DNA of 11,072 bases from Tychonema litorale BBK16. GTDB lineage: Bacteria; Cyanobacteriota; Cyanobacteriia; Cyanobacteriales; Microcoleaceae. Within the stretch, counting starts at the first letter, position 1. Each line of letters begins with the position of its first letter. The notes below the pieces were generated by a model. The model was not told where the DNA came from, made no database searches, and saw only the letters and a program-made list of their open reading frames with translations. The stretch is from the NCBI RefSeq assembly GCF_021648855.1, contig NZ_JAKJHX010000146.1, positions 1,078 through 12,149 of the forward strand, read 5' to 3'. Position numbers and translations under genes: made by a program. Shown here piece after piece: positions 1 to 6,342 of this stretch.

Positions 1-59
1 CCTTAGCAAGGGACGATTCTATCTTGCTCCCCCCCTTAGCAAGGGGGGGTTGGGGGGGG
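1..59. repeat. Palindromic G/C-run repeat read in frame inside gcvP
   Basis: On the plus strand, seven C, TT, AGC, AA and seven G (29-49) form a 9-bp stem with a 3-nt loop, followed by TT and eight G (52-59). A shorter second copy of the core (CCTTAGCAAGGG) lies at 1-12. On the gcvP strand this encodes [10 protein letters not shown], then [10 protein letters not shown], directly after the PLP-lysine region. Such elements are normally intergenic in filamentous cyanobacteria (knowledge). Here the frame stays open through it. Confidence 0.8.
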
Positions 60-2338
60 TAAACTCTTAATTCTGCATCAGTAGAAGGCAAAAATTCCAC
101 CAAATGAGACATCACTCCGATCGGACCCATTCCCGGCCCACCACCACCGTGAGGAATACAGAAAGTTTTGTGCAAATTCAAGTGACAAACATCAGCACCA
201 AAATCGCCGGGGCGGCACAAACCAACTTGAGCATTCATGTTAGCCCCGTCCATATAAACCTGTCCGCCGCAGTTATGGACAATCTCGCAAATCTCTTTAA
301 TTTCTGCTTCAAAAACGCCGTGGGTAGATGGATATGTCACCATCAAAGCCGCTAGTTCATTTTTGTGCTTTTCGGCTTTTTTTTGCAAGTCAGCCACATC
401 AATATTGCCCTGAGAATCACAATCAACCGCAACTACTTTCATCCCCGCCATCACCGCGCTAGCCGGATTTGTGCCGTGGGCTGACTGCGGAATTAAACAA
501 ATATTGCGGTGAGATTCGCCGCGATGTTCGTGGTATTGACGAATTACTAACAAACCTGCATATTCACCCTGGGAACCAGCGTTTGGTTGCAAAGAAATTC
601 CGGCAAAACCTGTGATTTCTGCTAGCCATTGTTCGAGTTGCACGAACATCATTTGATAGCCGCGAGTTTGATGGCTTGGTGCGAAGGGATGAATCTTGCT
701 AAATTCCGGCCAACTCACGGGTAGCATTTCCGCTGTGGCATTCAATTTCATGGTACAGGAACCCAAGGGAATCATCGATGTATTCAGCGCCAAATCCTTG
801 GCTTCCAATCGGTGCATATAGCGCAAAAGTTCGGTTTCCGAGTGGTAGCTGTTGAAAACTGGATGGGTGAGATAGCTGCTGGTGCGATCGCAAAAAACCG
901 GATAAACTAAGGATGAACTAAAATCATCTGCATCGAGCGACATACTCACAAAAATGTCGCCATTAGCATTGATAACATCTTGCTTCTCTGCAAAAATTGC
1001 CAACAACTTTTTCACATCGTCCGCAGTTACAGTTTCATCTAGACTAATTCCCACGGTTTTTTCATCAAAAACCCGGAGATTAATCTGGTGATTTTGAGCA
1101 GATTCTAAAATTTTAGACAACTGCTTGTCTCCCAACTCTACCCGCAGAGTATCGAAGAAAGGTTCAGCACCAATTTTGTATCCGAAACTTCTTAAACCGG
1201 AGGCCAAAACGGCTGTTAAATCCCGGACTTTTTCCGCTATTTCTTTTAGCCCTTCTGGCCCGTGATACACTGCATACATACCCGCCATTACTGCTAGCAA
1301 AACTTGAGCGGTACAAATATTGCTAGTTGCTTTTTCGCGGCGGATGTGCTGTTCGCGAGTTTGCAAAGCCAAACGTAAAGCAGATTTGCCGTTAGCATCT
1401 TTGGACACGCCAACAATTCGCCCTGGAACTTGCCGTTTAAACTCTTCTCGCGTGGCGAAATAGGCTGCGTGAGGCCCTCCGAATCCGAGGGGAACTCCGA
1501 AGCGCTGGGTGCTTCCTACGGCTATGTCAGCGCCGAATTCGCCTGGGGGTGTGAGGACGCAAAGGCTCAAAATGTCGGCGGCTACTGTGACTAAGGCACC
1601 GACTTCGTGGGCTGATGCGATAAAGTCTGTATAGTTATAAATTGCGCCGTCTGTTGCAGGGTATTGTAACAGGGCACCGAAGATTGTGCGATCGCACTTA
1701 AAGTCTCGATGGTCTCCCACAATCACCTCAATTCCCAGGGGTTTAGCGCGAGTTTGCACAACTTCAATCGTTTGAGGATGGCAATCTTGAGCCACAAAAA
1801 ACGCTTTTCCCTTATTCTTGGATACACCGTAACTTACGGCCATCGCCTCGGCTGCGGCGGTTCCTTCATCCAGCAAAGAAGCGTTGGCAATTTCCAAACC
1901 CGTGAGGTCAACAATCATGGTTTGGAAATTTAGCAAAGCTTCCAATCGCCCTTGGGCAATTTCGGCTTGATAGGGAGTGTAGGCTGTATACCAGCCGGGA
2001 TTTTCGAGGATATTGCGCCCGATGACTGGGGGTGTGATGCAGTCGTGATATCCTGTGCCGATGTACGATCGAAATACCTGATTTTTTGAGGCAATTTCTT
2101 TCAATTCTGCTAAAGCCGCGTACTCGCTGGAAGCTGCGGGAAGCTGTAGGGGTTCAGAAATGCGAATCGCCGCCGGAATTGTCTTGTCAATCAAATCATC
2201 AAGGCTATCGATGCCCAAAACATCGAGCATTTGCTGGATTTCACCCCGTGTCGGGCCAATGTGGCGGCGCGCAAAACCATCGATGGGAGTCAGGTTTTGC
2301 TGCTGATTCGACTCAATTTTAGAACTGTAGAGTACCAA
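1..2338 (-). CDS. gcvP: Glycine dehydrogenase (decarboxylating), P-protein of the glycine cleavage system; 3' end beyond window
   Basis: PLP enzyme that decarboxylates glycine and loads the aminomethyl group onto lipoyl-GcvH. I translated this strand from the sequence: 779 codons are open and run off the left edge; the family is usually about 950-990 residues, so roughly the last fifth is missing. Seen: FARRHIGPT near the N-terminus, [29 protein letters not shown] near residue 530, [15 protein letters not shown], and [19 protein letters not shown], where Lys724 (codon 167-169) is the expected PLP lysine. No in-frame ATG precedes the conserved region. I chose TTG at 2338 because AGGAGA lies 7 nt upstream; the nearby ATG at 2381 is in another frame and soon meets a stop. 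It is last in gcvT-gcvH-gcvP. From about residue 761 the reading frame runs through a palindromic repeat (separate entry). The family call is very secure; the exact start is moderate. Confidence 0.96.
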   Translation of the reverse strand, partial: MVLYSSKIESNQQQNLTPIDGFARRHIGPTRGEIQQMLDVLGIDSLDDLIDKTIPAAIRISEPLQLPAASSEYAALAELKEIASKNQVFRSYIGTGYHDCITPPVIGRNILENPGWYTAYTPYQAEIAQGRLEALLNFQTMIVDLTGLEIANASLLDEGTAAAEAMAVSYGVSKNKGKAFFVAQDCHPQTIEVVQTRAKPLGIEVIVGDHRDFKCDRTIFGALLQYPATDGAIYNYTDFIASAHEVGALVTVAADILSLCVLTPPGEFGADIAVGSTQRFGVPLGFGGPHAAYFATREEFKRQVPGRIVGVSKDANGKSALRLALQTREQHIRREKATSNICTAQVLLAVMAGMYAVYHGPEGLKEIAEKVRDLTAVLASGLRSFGYKIGAEPFFDTLRVELGDKQLSKILESAQNHQINLRVFDEKTVGISLDETVTADDVKKLLAIFAEKQDVINANGDIFVSMSLDADDFSSSLVYPVFCDRTSSYLTHPVFNSYHSETELLRYMHRLEAKDLALNTSMIPLGSCTMKLNATAEMLPVSWPEFSKIHPFAPSHQTRGYQMMFVQLEQWLAEITGFAGISLQPNAGSQGEYAGLLVIRQYHEHRGESHRNICLIPQSAHGTNPASAVMAGMKVVAVDCDSQGNIDVADLQKKAEKHKNELAALMVTYPSTHGVFEAEIKEICEIVHNCGGQVYMDGANMNAQVGLCRPGDFGADVCHLNLHKTFCIPHGGGGPGMGPIGVMSHLVEFLPSTDAELRVYPPQPPLAKGGSKIESSLAK

Positions 2339-2345
2339 GGCGGAT

Positions 2346-2351
2346 TCTCCT
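2346..2351 (-). promoter_or_regulatory. Ribosome binding site deciding the TTG start of gcvP
   Basis: AGGAGA on the minus strand, 7 nt before TTG 2336-2338. It is the only good Shine-Dalgarno match near the start of the conserved reading frame, which has no ATG of its own here. Confidence 0.6.
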
Positions 2352-2435
2352 GAATAGACTTTTCTTCTTTGTTTGTAACATTTTGCTAAGAAAACAAGGA
2401 AGATTTTTTGCGTCTATCAAAGTCCGACAGTCCGA

Positions 2436-2453
2436 CAGGGGTTTCAACCCCTG
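2436..2453. repeat. Small hairpin in the gcvH-gcvP spacer
   Basis: CAGGGG and CCCCTG are perfect 6-bp arms around TTTCAA. It sits just downstream of a doubled GTCCGACA (2423-2436). No T-run follows on either strand, so it is not an obvious terminator. It could be an mRNA processing or stability element between gcvH and gcvP, or simply a dispersed repeat. Confidence 0.55.
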
Positions 2454-2477
2454 GCGGATTGTGGAATTATCAACGAG

Positions 2478-2524
2478 CCCCATGCCCCCATGCCCCATGC
2501 CCCATCCCCTATTCCCTATTCCCC
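2478..2524. repeat. Heptamer (STRR-like) array overlapping the gcvH stop codon
   Basis: Tandem 7-mers on the plus strand: CCCCATG three times (one with an extra C before it), CCCCATC, then CCCTATT twice and CCCC. The array covers the gcvH stop codon (2516-2518) and its last codons, so the C-terminal Gly-Glu and the TAG of GcvH are written by repeat sequence. Confidence 0.85.
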
Positions 2525-2905
2525 TTCCACCATTTTGCGATACTCTTCGACTGATAAAGCGTCATCTGCTTCGCTGGGATTGTCAACGCGCACTTTTAGC
2601 AGCCAACCAGCGCCATAGGCATCTTCCCCTAAATTCTCAGGAGATTCTACAATGGCATCATTCCGTTCAACGACAGTGCCGGTAACGGGGGCTTTCAAGT
2701 CTTCAACAGCCTTCACTGACTCGACTGTACCGAAAGCTTCGCCTTTTTCGAGGGTTGCGCCAACTTCTGGCAATTCCAGAAATACGATATCACCGAGTTG
2801 ATCCACGGCAAAGGCACTAATGCCGATGGTGGCTATTTCACCTTCGAGTCGGATGTATTCGTGAGTGTCTAGGTATTTCAAGTCATCGGGGTATTGTAGT
2901 GCCAT
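2516..2905 (-). CDS. gcvH: Glycine cleavage system H-protein (lipoyl carrier)
   Basis: 129-residue lipoyl carrier that shuttles the aminomethyl group from GcvP to GcvT and is reoxidised by the L-protein. The length is normal for the family. The biotinyl/lipoyl-type fold is shown by [23 protein letters not shown] (residues 27-49), and by [19 protein letters not shown], in which Lys65 is the expected lipoylation site. The C-terminus [12 protein letters not shown] is also typical. It starts at ATG 2905 with an A-rich leader and no clear Shine-Dalgarno. It lies about 150 nt after gcvT and about 180 nt before gcvP, all on the same strand, so cotranscription is likely, with repeats in both spacers. 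The last two residues and the stop codon lie in a heptamer repeat, which suggests that the repeat has rewritten the extreme C-terminus. Confidence 0.97.
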   Translation of the reverse strand: MALQYPDDLKYLDTHEYIRLEGEIATIGISAFAVDQLGDIVFLELPEVGATLEKGEAFGTVESVKAVEDLKAPVTGTVVERNDAIVESPENLGEDAYGAGWLLKVRVDNPSEADDALSVEEYRKMVEGE

Positions 2906-2949
2906 GTTTTTTATTGCAATGAACAGACTATCAATTAAATCTTATTAAA

Positions 2950-3055
2950 TGACGCACCTTACAACTTGATGCAATTTTGCTTAAATTCGTAAGGTGCCTC
3001 AGTCAGAGTTTTTTATGGGCGATGCAGATGATTCTATCTGACGCACCCTACAAGT
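2950..3055. repeat. TGACGCACC(T/C)TACAA repeats with inverted arm, gcvT-gcvH spacer
   Basis: Two direct copies of TGACGCACCYTACAA (2950-2964 and 3039-3053) flank an inverted partial copy, so GCACCTTAC (2954-2962) can pair with GTAAGGTGC (2989-2997) in a 9-bp stem with a 26-nt loop. The spacer between gcvT and gcvH is therefore mostly dispersed-repeat sequence. No promoter was convincing in it. Confidence 0.7.
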
Positions 3056-3056
3056 T

Positions 3057-4208
3057 TTAATTAGGTCGGTTTTGCGATCGATAAAATGGTTTTTTGACCA
3101 CTGTAGCCGGATAGTTTTTGCCGCGAATTTCGACTTCTAATTGCTGACCGATTTTAGCTAATTTTGTGGGAACATAGGCAAGTGCGATCGGCTTATTCAA
3201 GGTTGGTGATAATGTACCGCTAGTAACTTCTCCTACTTTTTCATTTTCAAATATTACTGGATATCCGTGACGAGCAATATGTCGCACCTGCATTTCTAGC
3301 CCTACCAACCGCTTGGAAACTCCCGTTGCTTTCTGCTGTTCCAAAACCTCCCTGCCAATAAAATCGCCTTTGGTGTCGAGGTGAACAACCCAACCCAATC
3401 CGGCTTCTAAAGGTGTGGTATTATAGTCAATATCTTGACCGTACAGCGCCATTGCTGCTTCTAAACGCAAGGTGTCTCTCGCACCCAAACCGCAGGGTAG
3501 AACGCCAGCAGCTAATAGTTTTTGCCACAGTTCTTTTCCGACTTCTGCATCGACCATAATCTCAAAGCCGTCTTCACCAGTGTAACCAGTTCTAGCGATA
3601 AAACTTGGCTGTCCCAACAAATTTGTTTCTAAGTGGCTGAAGGCTTTAATTGAAGTGAGGTTGTCTGCAACTAAAGGCTGGAGATAACTGACAGCTTGTG
3701 GGCCTTGAATGGCGATTAAAACTTTGTCTGGTGAAATGTCTGTAAAACTAACACCGCTTAATTCTAAATGGGCTGCAATCCAAGCTTTGTCTCGGATGCG
3801 AGTGGCGGCATTGACAATAATTACTGCACGTTCTTCGCTAGTGGTGCAGTCGGGCTCTTGGCAGTAAAAAATAATGTCGTCTAAGATGCAGCCTTTGGCA
3901 TTTAATAATACTGTATATTGAGCTTGACCTGGTTGCAGACGACTCAAGTCGGAGGGTACTAAGGGTTGAAATTTTTCTCTTAATTGTTTCCCTCTCAAAC
4001 CAAATTTGCCCATGTGGGAAATGTCGAACATTCCTGCTTGCGATCGCACTATTTGATGTTCGCTGCTCAGACCGCTGTACTGCACCGCCATCTCCCACCC
4101 GGAAAAGGGAACCATCCGAGCTTTCAGTTCTAATGATAGGTCGTACAGAGGTGTGCGGGCAAGTTGGCTCGGTTTCTCTGGGTTGTTGGATTCAGTTGAC
4201 TTTGCCAC
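3057..4208 (-). CDS. gcvT: Aminomethyltransferase, T-protein of the glycine cleavage system
   Basis: Transfers the methylene group from aminomethyl-lipoyl-GcvH to tetrahydrofolate, releasing ammonia. Seen: [41 protein letters not shown], and [18 protein letters not shown] with the conserved acidic pair near residues 110-111. Next come [35 protein letters not shown] and the C-terminal barrel [29 protein letters not shown] region. I chose GTG at 4208, giving 383 residues, close to the usual 365-380. The frame stays open to an ATG at 4406, but the 66 extra residues do not resemble GcvT and are rich in CGATCG sites, so I read them as leader. There is no strong Shine-Dalgarno before the GTG; a start a few codons upstream (TTG) is possible. 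First gene of the gcvT-gcvH-gcvP cluster. Confidence 0.95.
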   Translation of the reverse strand: MAKSTESNNPEKPSQLARTPLYDLSLELKARMVPFSGWEMAVQYSGLSSEHQIVRSQAGMFDISHMGKFGLRGKQLREKFQPLVPSDLSRLQPGQAQYTVLLNAKGCILDDIIFYCQEPDCTTSEERAVIIVNAATRIRDKAWIAAHLELSGVSFTDISPDKVLIAIQGPQAVSYLQPLVADNLTSIKAFSHLETNLLGQPSFIARTGYTGEDGFEIMVDAEVGKELWQKLLAAGVLPCGLGARDTLRLEAAMALYGQDIDYNTTPLEAGLGWVVHLDTKGDFIGREVLEQQKATGVSKRLVGLEMQVRHIARHGYPVIFENEKVGEVTSGTLSPTLNKPIALAYVPTKLAKIGQQLEVEIRGKNYPATVVKKPFYRSQNRPN

Positions 4209-4394
4209 AGGTAGCGCTTTGGTTGCGGTAGAGTGTTTTGATTTTATCAAACATTGGTTTGTATTTATGCGATCGGCGCGATCGAAGGTGAAGAGATGGC
4301 AATGCGGTTTCCCTAGGATATCACTACCATCGAAGACTCGCGATCGCGCTGAAGTTAAAAACTCAGTTCCGGTGATCGCCCAATTCTGGGCAAT
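4209..4394 (-). promoter_or_regulatory. gcvT upstream leader region, no recognised riboswitch
   Basis: About 190 nt between the terminator-like hairpin and the gcvT start. It contains CGATCG cores near 4270, 4280 and 4341. I searched it by eye for glycine-riboswitch core elements and found none. It is open in the gcvT frame, but the translation looks like noise. The gcvT promoter should lie here or above the hairpin; no convincing -35/-10 pair was seen. Confidence 0.4.
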
Positions 4395-4431
4395 AAAAAG
4401 CCCCAAACCGTTTTACCGTAACGTTTGGAGC
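4395..4431 (-). terminator. Rho-independent terminator-like hairpin upstream of gcvT (minus strand)
   Basis: On the minus strand a 32-nt hairpin begins GCTCCAAAC and ends GTTTGGGGC: 9 bp with one G-T wobble, then three further pairs across a one-base bulge. Five T (4399-4395) follow directly. There is no T-run on the plus side. No minus-strand gene ends here, so it is either an attenuator in a long gcvT leader or the relic of a lost gene's terminator. Confidence 0.6.
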
Positions 4432-4440
4432 TAAATCATT

Positions 4441-4671
4441 ATGCCTATTTTCAGGCGGTTGATCGCAGTCAATGATACAATTATGAGTCAGCTTGACGAA
4501 CTGGGAACGGTTAAGCACATCATTGCTCCCAATCTTTACCACTATTTATTTGCAGCCAATTTCAAAACGCTTTATCCAAACGGGACATTTTGGGCTACAC
4601 CAGGCTTAGAAGTCAAAAAACCAGATTTAGCGATCGCGCGGTACACTATTTCAAGAATATGTTATACTTAA
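4441..4671 (+). pseudogene. Truncated DUF4336-family protein remnant
   Basis: A 76-codon frame whose middle (about residues 10-65) reads like the internal part of cyanobacterial DUF4336 proteins (metallo-beta-lactamase-like fold, unknown function). Recognisable pieces are LDELGTVKHIIAPNLYHYLFAA and YPNGTFWATPGLEVKKPDLAI. Family members are about 230-250 residues. Here the N-terminal 60-70 residues are gone, and similarity stops at PDLAI, exactly at a GCGATCGC site (4630-4637); the last 12 residues look random. I see no continuation in other frames up to 4728. It is best read as a doubly truncated relic left where the neighbouring segment was inserted or rearranged. A short expressed protein cannot be excluded, but it would lack most of the fold. 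The family assignment is from memory of conserved motifs. Confidence 0.65.
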
Positions 4672-4728
4672 GTTACGCTCTAATTAATCGTTATATGACA
4701 AGTTCATACTTAAATCGCCCAAAGTAAA

Positions 4729-5385
4729 ATGTCATACTCAGCTTTAGCAAGCATAGTATTTGCGGTGGGACGAACAGGAGCAAACGGGGTACAGTTGCTT
4801 GGTACAGCGACTCTATTAAATATTCGTGGAAAGTTTGTTACTGCTGCCCATGTTACTAATAAAGATGAGCAGAATCTAGTCGTGGTTATCAAGCCTAATC
4901 ATTTGATAGTCAATGACTATCAAGATACTTCTGATTCTCAAGTTCAGATAATTGCGGTTCGCATTGAAGCTATTGACCCTTTCACCGATTTGTGTATTTT
5001 GTCTGCCGATATTGCTGATTTCTCTAACATATCGATGGGTAGCACAGATCTTCTCAGCTTTGGTAGTGTTGTTGATATTTTTGGTTATCCTCACGCAGAT
5101 CATGGAAGATTGGTACTTACTCATCAACGAACTGAGATTGGTGCAAAAATCTTAATTAAAAATGGAATAGTCAAAACTAAGCAAGTGGTGCTGAATACTC
5201 AGGCTCGCCCAGGCCAATCTGGAAGCCCTATATTTTCTGCATACACTACTACAGTAGTTGCTATTCTAATTGGGTCATATGCTCCAGGTGGTGGAGGTGG
5301 TATTTCATTGGGTGGGGTAGATCCGCATACTCTCCATCAGACTACTCATGCGGTTTCTGTTGAGTACGTTAAGGAAATGTTGTAG
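4729..5385 (+). CDS. Trypsin-like serine protease, cytoplasmic type
   Basis: 218-residue protein with the chymotrypsin-fold triad in the right order and spacing: His41 in FVTAAHV, Asp87 in IDPFTDLCIL, and Ser164 in ARPGQSGSPIF. It opens with a short VFAVGRTGANGVQLLGTATLL strand region and has no signal peptide, transmembrane segment or PDZ domain, so it differs from secreted HtrA/Deg proteases. A glycine-rich stretch (GGGGGISLGG, about residues 187-196) follows the catalytic serine region. The ATG at 4729 has only a weak AAAG upstream; TATACT at 4663-4668 is a possible -10 box without a good -35. The next gene starts 2 nt after its stop, so the two are almost certainly cotranscribed. Stand-alone trypsin-like proteases paired with a small partner are common in bacterial conflict loci (knowledge); cleavage or activation of the next gene's product is an inference. 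The substrate is unknown. Confidence 0.85.
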   Translation: MSYSALASIVFAVGRTGANGVQLLGTATLLNIRGKFVTAAHVTNKDEQNLVVVIKPNHLIVNDYQDTSDSQVQIIAVRIEAIDPFTDLCILSADIADFSNISMGSTDLLSFGSVVDIFGYPHADHGRLVLTHQRTEIGAKILIKNGIVKTKQVVLNTQARPGQSGSPIFSAYTTTVVAILIGSYAPGGGGGISLGGVDPHTLHQTTHAVSVEYVKEML

Positions 5386-5387
5386 AT

Positions 5388-5966
5388 ATGGAAGATAAAT
5401 TAGAACACTTATTTAAGGTTGACAGTAAAGAGTGGCTTGAAACTCTCCCTGGATACCAACAAATAAGGATAAAGCAGCTAGTAGATTCCAGTAACTCTTA
5501 CGAAGAGGCAGCAAAACAGTGGCTCAATGCAATGCCAGAGAACACATTCCCATTAGGAGCAGAACAAGCAAAAAATGTATTTATTGAAAAAGTCCGCGAT
5601 GAAATCGAAAAGTTCTTACGCGGTGATGAAAAATACGCTGATGAACAAAAACAACTATTTTCTTCGTCAGATGTACTACAAAAAACTCTTGTGAGTTCTG
5701 TTTCAGTAGCAATCGCCCCAGTAATAGGTACAGCAGCAGCTTACATCATGCCTGTTGTTGTTCTTGTATTCATGACAATGACTAAGATTGCGGATAGAGC
5801 GGTTGTGATTGCAGGAGAAACTAGCAATGCAGCGTTATTGTCTGAATCTGACTGGACATCGGTACAAGAAACACTGTATCTTCTGTCAATACCTGGGATG
5901 CGGGAATCGATTCTGGAAGGACTGGCAACGCCAATTGAGGAGTGCGATCGGGAGTTGCAGTGGTGA
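5388..5966 (+). CDS. Chimeric protein: unknown helical/membrane N-terminus fused to the C-terminal half of a YefM/Phd antitoxin
   Basis: 192 residues in two unlike parts. Residues 1 to about 100 are charged and probably helical, and I do not recognise them. Residues 103-130 (LVSSVSVAIAPVIGTAAAYI continuing to VVVLVFMT) form a membrane-spanning stretch. From about residue 137 the protein reads as the second half of a YefM-type antitoxin: VVIAGETSNAALLSESDW, ETLYLLSIPGMRESILEG and TPIEEC are hallmarks of cyanobacterial YefM partners of YoeB. The usual first 25-30 residues, which dimerise and bind the operator, are absent. The C-terminal half is what binds and silences the toxin. The join lies near 5785-5800. 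AAGGA at 5371-5375 precedes the ATG, and the gene begins 2 nt after the protease stop. The stop codon overlaps the toxin start, the usual antitoxin-toxin arrangement. A genomic deletion fusing two genes is the simplest origin; a selected membrane-anchored antitoxin is the alternative. Confidence 0.8.
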   Translation: MEDKLEHLFKVDSKEWLETLPGYQQIRIKQLVDSSNSYEEAAKQWLNAMPENTFPLGAEQAKNVFIEKVRDEIEKFLRGDEKYADEQKQLFSSSDVLQKTLVSSVSVAIAPVIGTAAAYIMPVVVLVFMTMTKIADRAVVIAGETSNAALLSESDWTSVQETLYLLSIPGMRESILEGLATPIEECDRELQW

Positions 5967-6226
5967 GTTGGAATCTGATCTATACCAAACAGGCACAGAA
6001 AGATGCCAAAAAGCTGGCTTCTAGCAATTTACGAGACAAAGCGCAAGAGTTACTAGACATTATTCAAACCAATCCGTTTCAGCATCCGCCACCCTACAAG
6101 AAATTGGTGGGAGATTTGGAAGGTCTATATTCACGGCGAATCAACATTCAGCACCGTCTGGTGTACGAAGTGATTGAGTCAGAGAATACGGTAAAAATTT
6201 TGCAGATGTGGACGCATTATGAGTAA
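5963..6226 (+). CDS. yoeB: YoeB/Txe-family toxin (RelE superfamily mRNA endoribonuclease), catalytic Glu apparently replaced
   Basis: 87 residues, normal for the family. YoeB toxins cut mRNA in the ribosomal A site and are held inactive by YefM. The C-terminal core is intact: YSRRINIQHRLVYEV (Arg58/Arg59 region) and the terminal QMWTHYE, whose His-Tyr matches the end of E. coli YoeB. The position aligned with E. coli Glu46, usually PPPYEKL in cyanobacterial relatives, is PPPYKKL here, with Lys46 encoded by AAG at 6098-6100. One base change from GAG would do this, and it should weaken the nuclease. The GTG start at 5963 gives MSWNLIYTKQAQKDAKK, the usual N-terminus; it overlaps the preceding TGA (GTGA), implying translational coupling. 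In-frame GTGs at 5942 and 5960 are less likely. The family call is strong; the effect of Lys46 rests on my by-eye alignment. Confidence 0.88.
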   Translation: MSWNLIYTKQAQKDAKKLASSNLRDKAQELLDIIQTNPFQHPPPYKKLVGDLEGLYSRRINIQHRLVYEVIESENTVKILQMWTHYE

Positions 6227-6256
6227 TGTTTCTAACAAGTTAAGCAATACATGAGT

Positions 6257-6335
6257 AGTGCGATCGCCATTTAGACTGGTAACTTGGCCAACCATACGTG
6301 CCATAATCAGCCATATTATTTGAAGTGCGATCGCC
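6257..6335. repeat. Direct 12-bp HIP1-containing repeats upstream of the kinase gene
   Basis: AGTGCGATCGCC occurs at 6257-6268 and again at 6324-6335, the second ending 7 nt before the kinase ATG. Each carries the HIP1 octamer GCGATCGC. The 116-nt gap between toxin and kinase holds nothing else I recognise: no convincing promoter and no terminator for the toxin operon. Confidence 0.6.
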
Positions 6336-6342
6336 CGAACCT

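Noticed and set aside
104..2322. Plus-strand open frames at 104-355, 1709-1933 and 2086-2322
   Set aside because: They lie antisense within gcvP, whose reading frame is continuous and strongly conserved. Their translations match no family I know.
2321..2381. ATG at 2381 as gcvP start
   Set aside because: It is in a different frame from the conserved P-protein sequence and meets TAA after about 20 codons. TTG 2338 with AGGAGA fits.
4209..4406. N-terminal extension of GcvT to the ATG at 4406
   Set aside because: The 66 extra residues do not resemble any GcvT start, contain codons from several CGATCG sites, and would make the protein far longer than the family. GTG at 4208 gives the usual length.
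4209..4740. Glycine riboswitch upstream of gcvT
   Set aside because: I looked for the conserved aptamer core on the minus strand and did not find it. Only a terminator-like hairpin is present.
4710..5155. Open frames overlapping the protease gene (4710-4892 and 4876-5127 minus, 4952-5155 plus)
   Set aside because: The protease frame holds the full catalytic triad; the others are shadows, and the hydrophobic look of 4952-5155 is a frame artefact.
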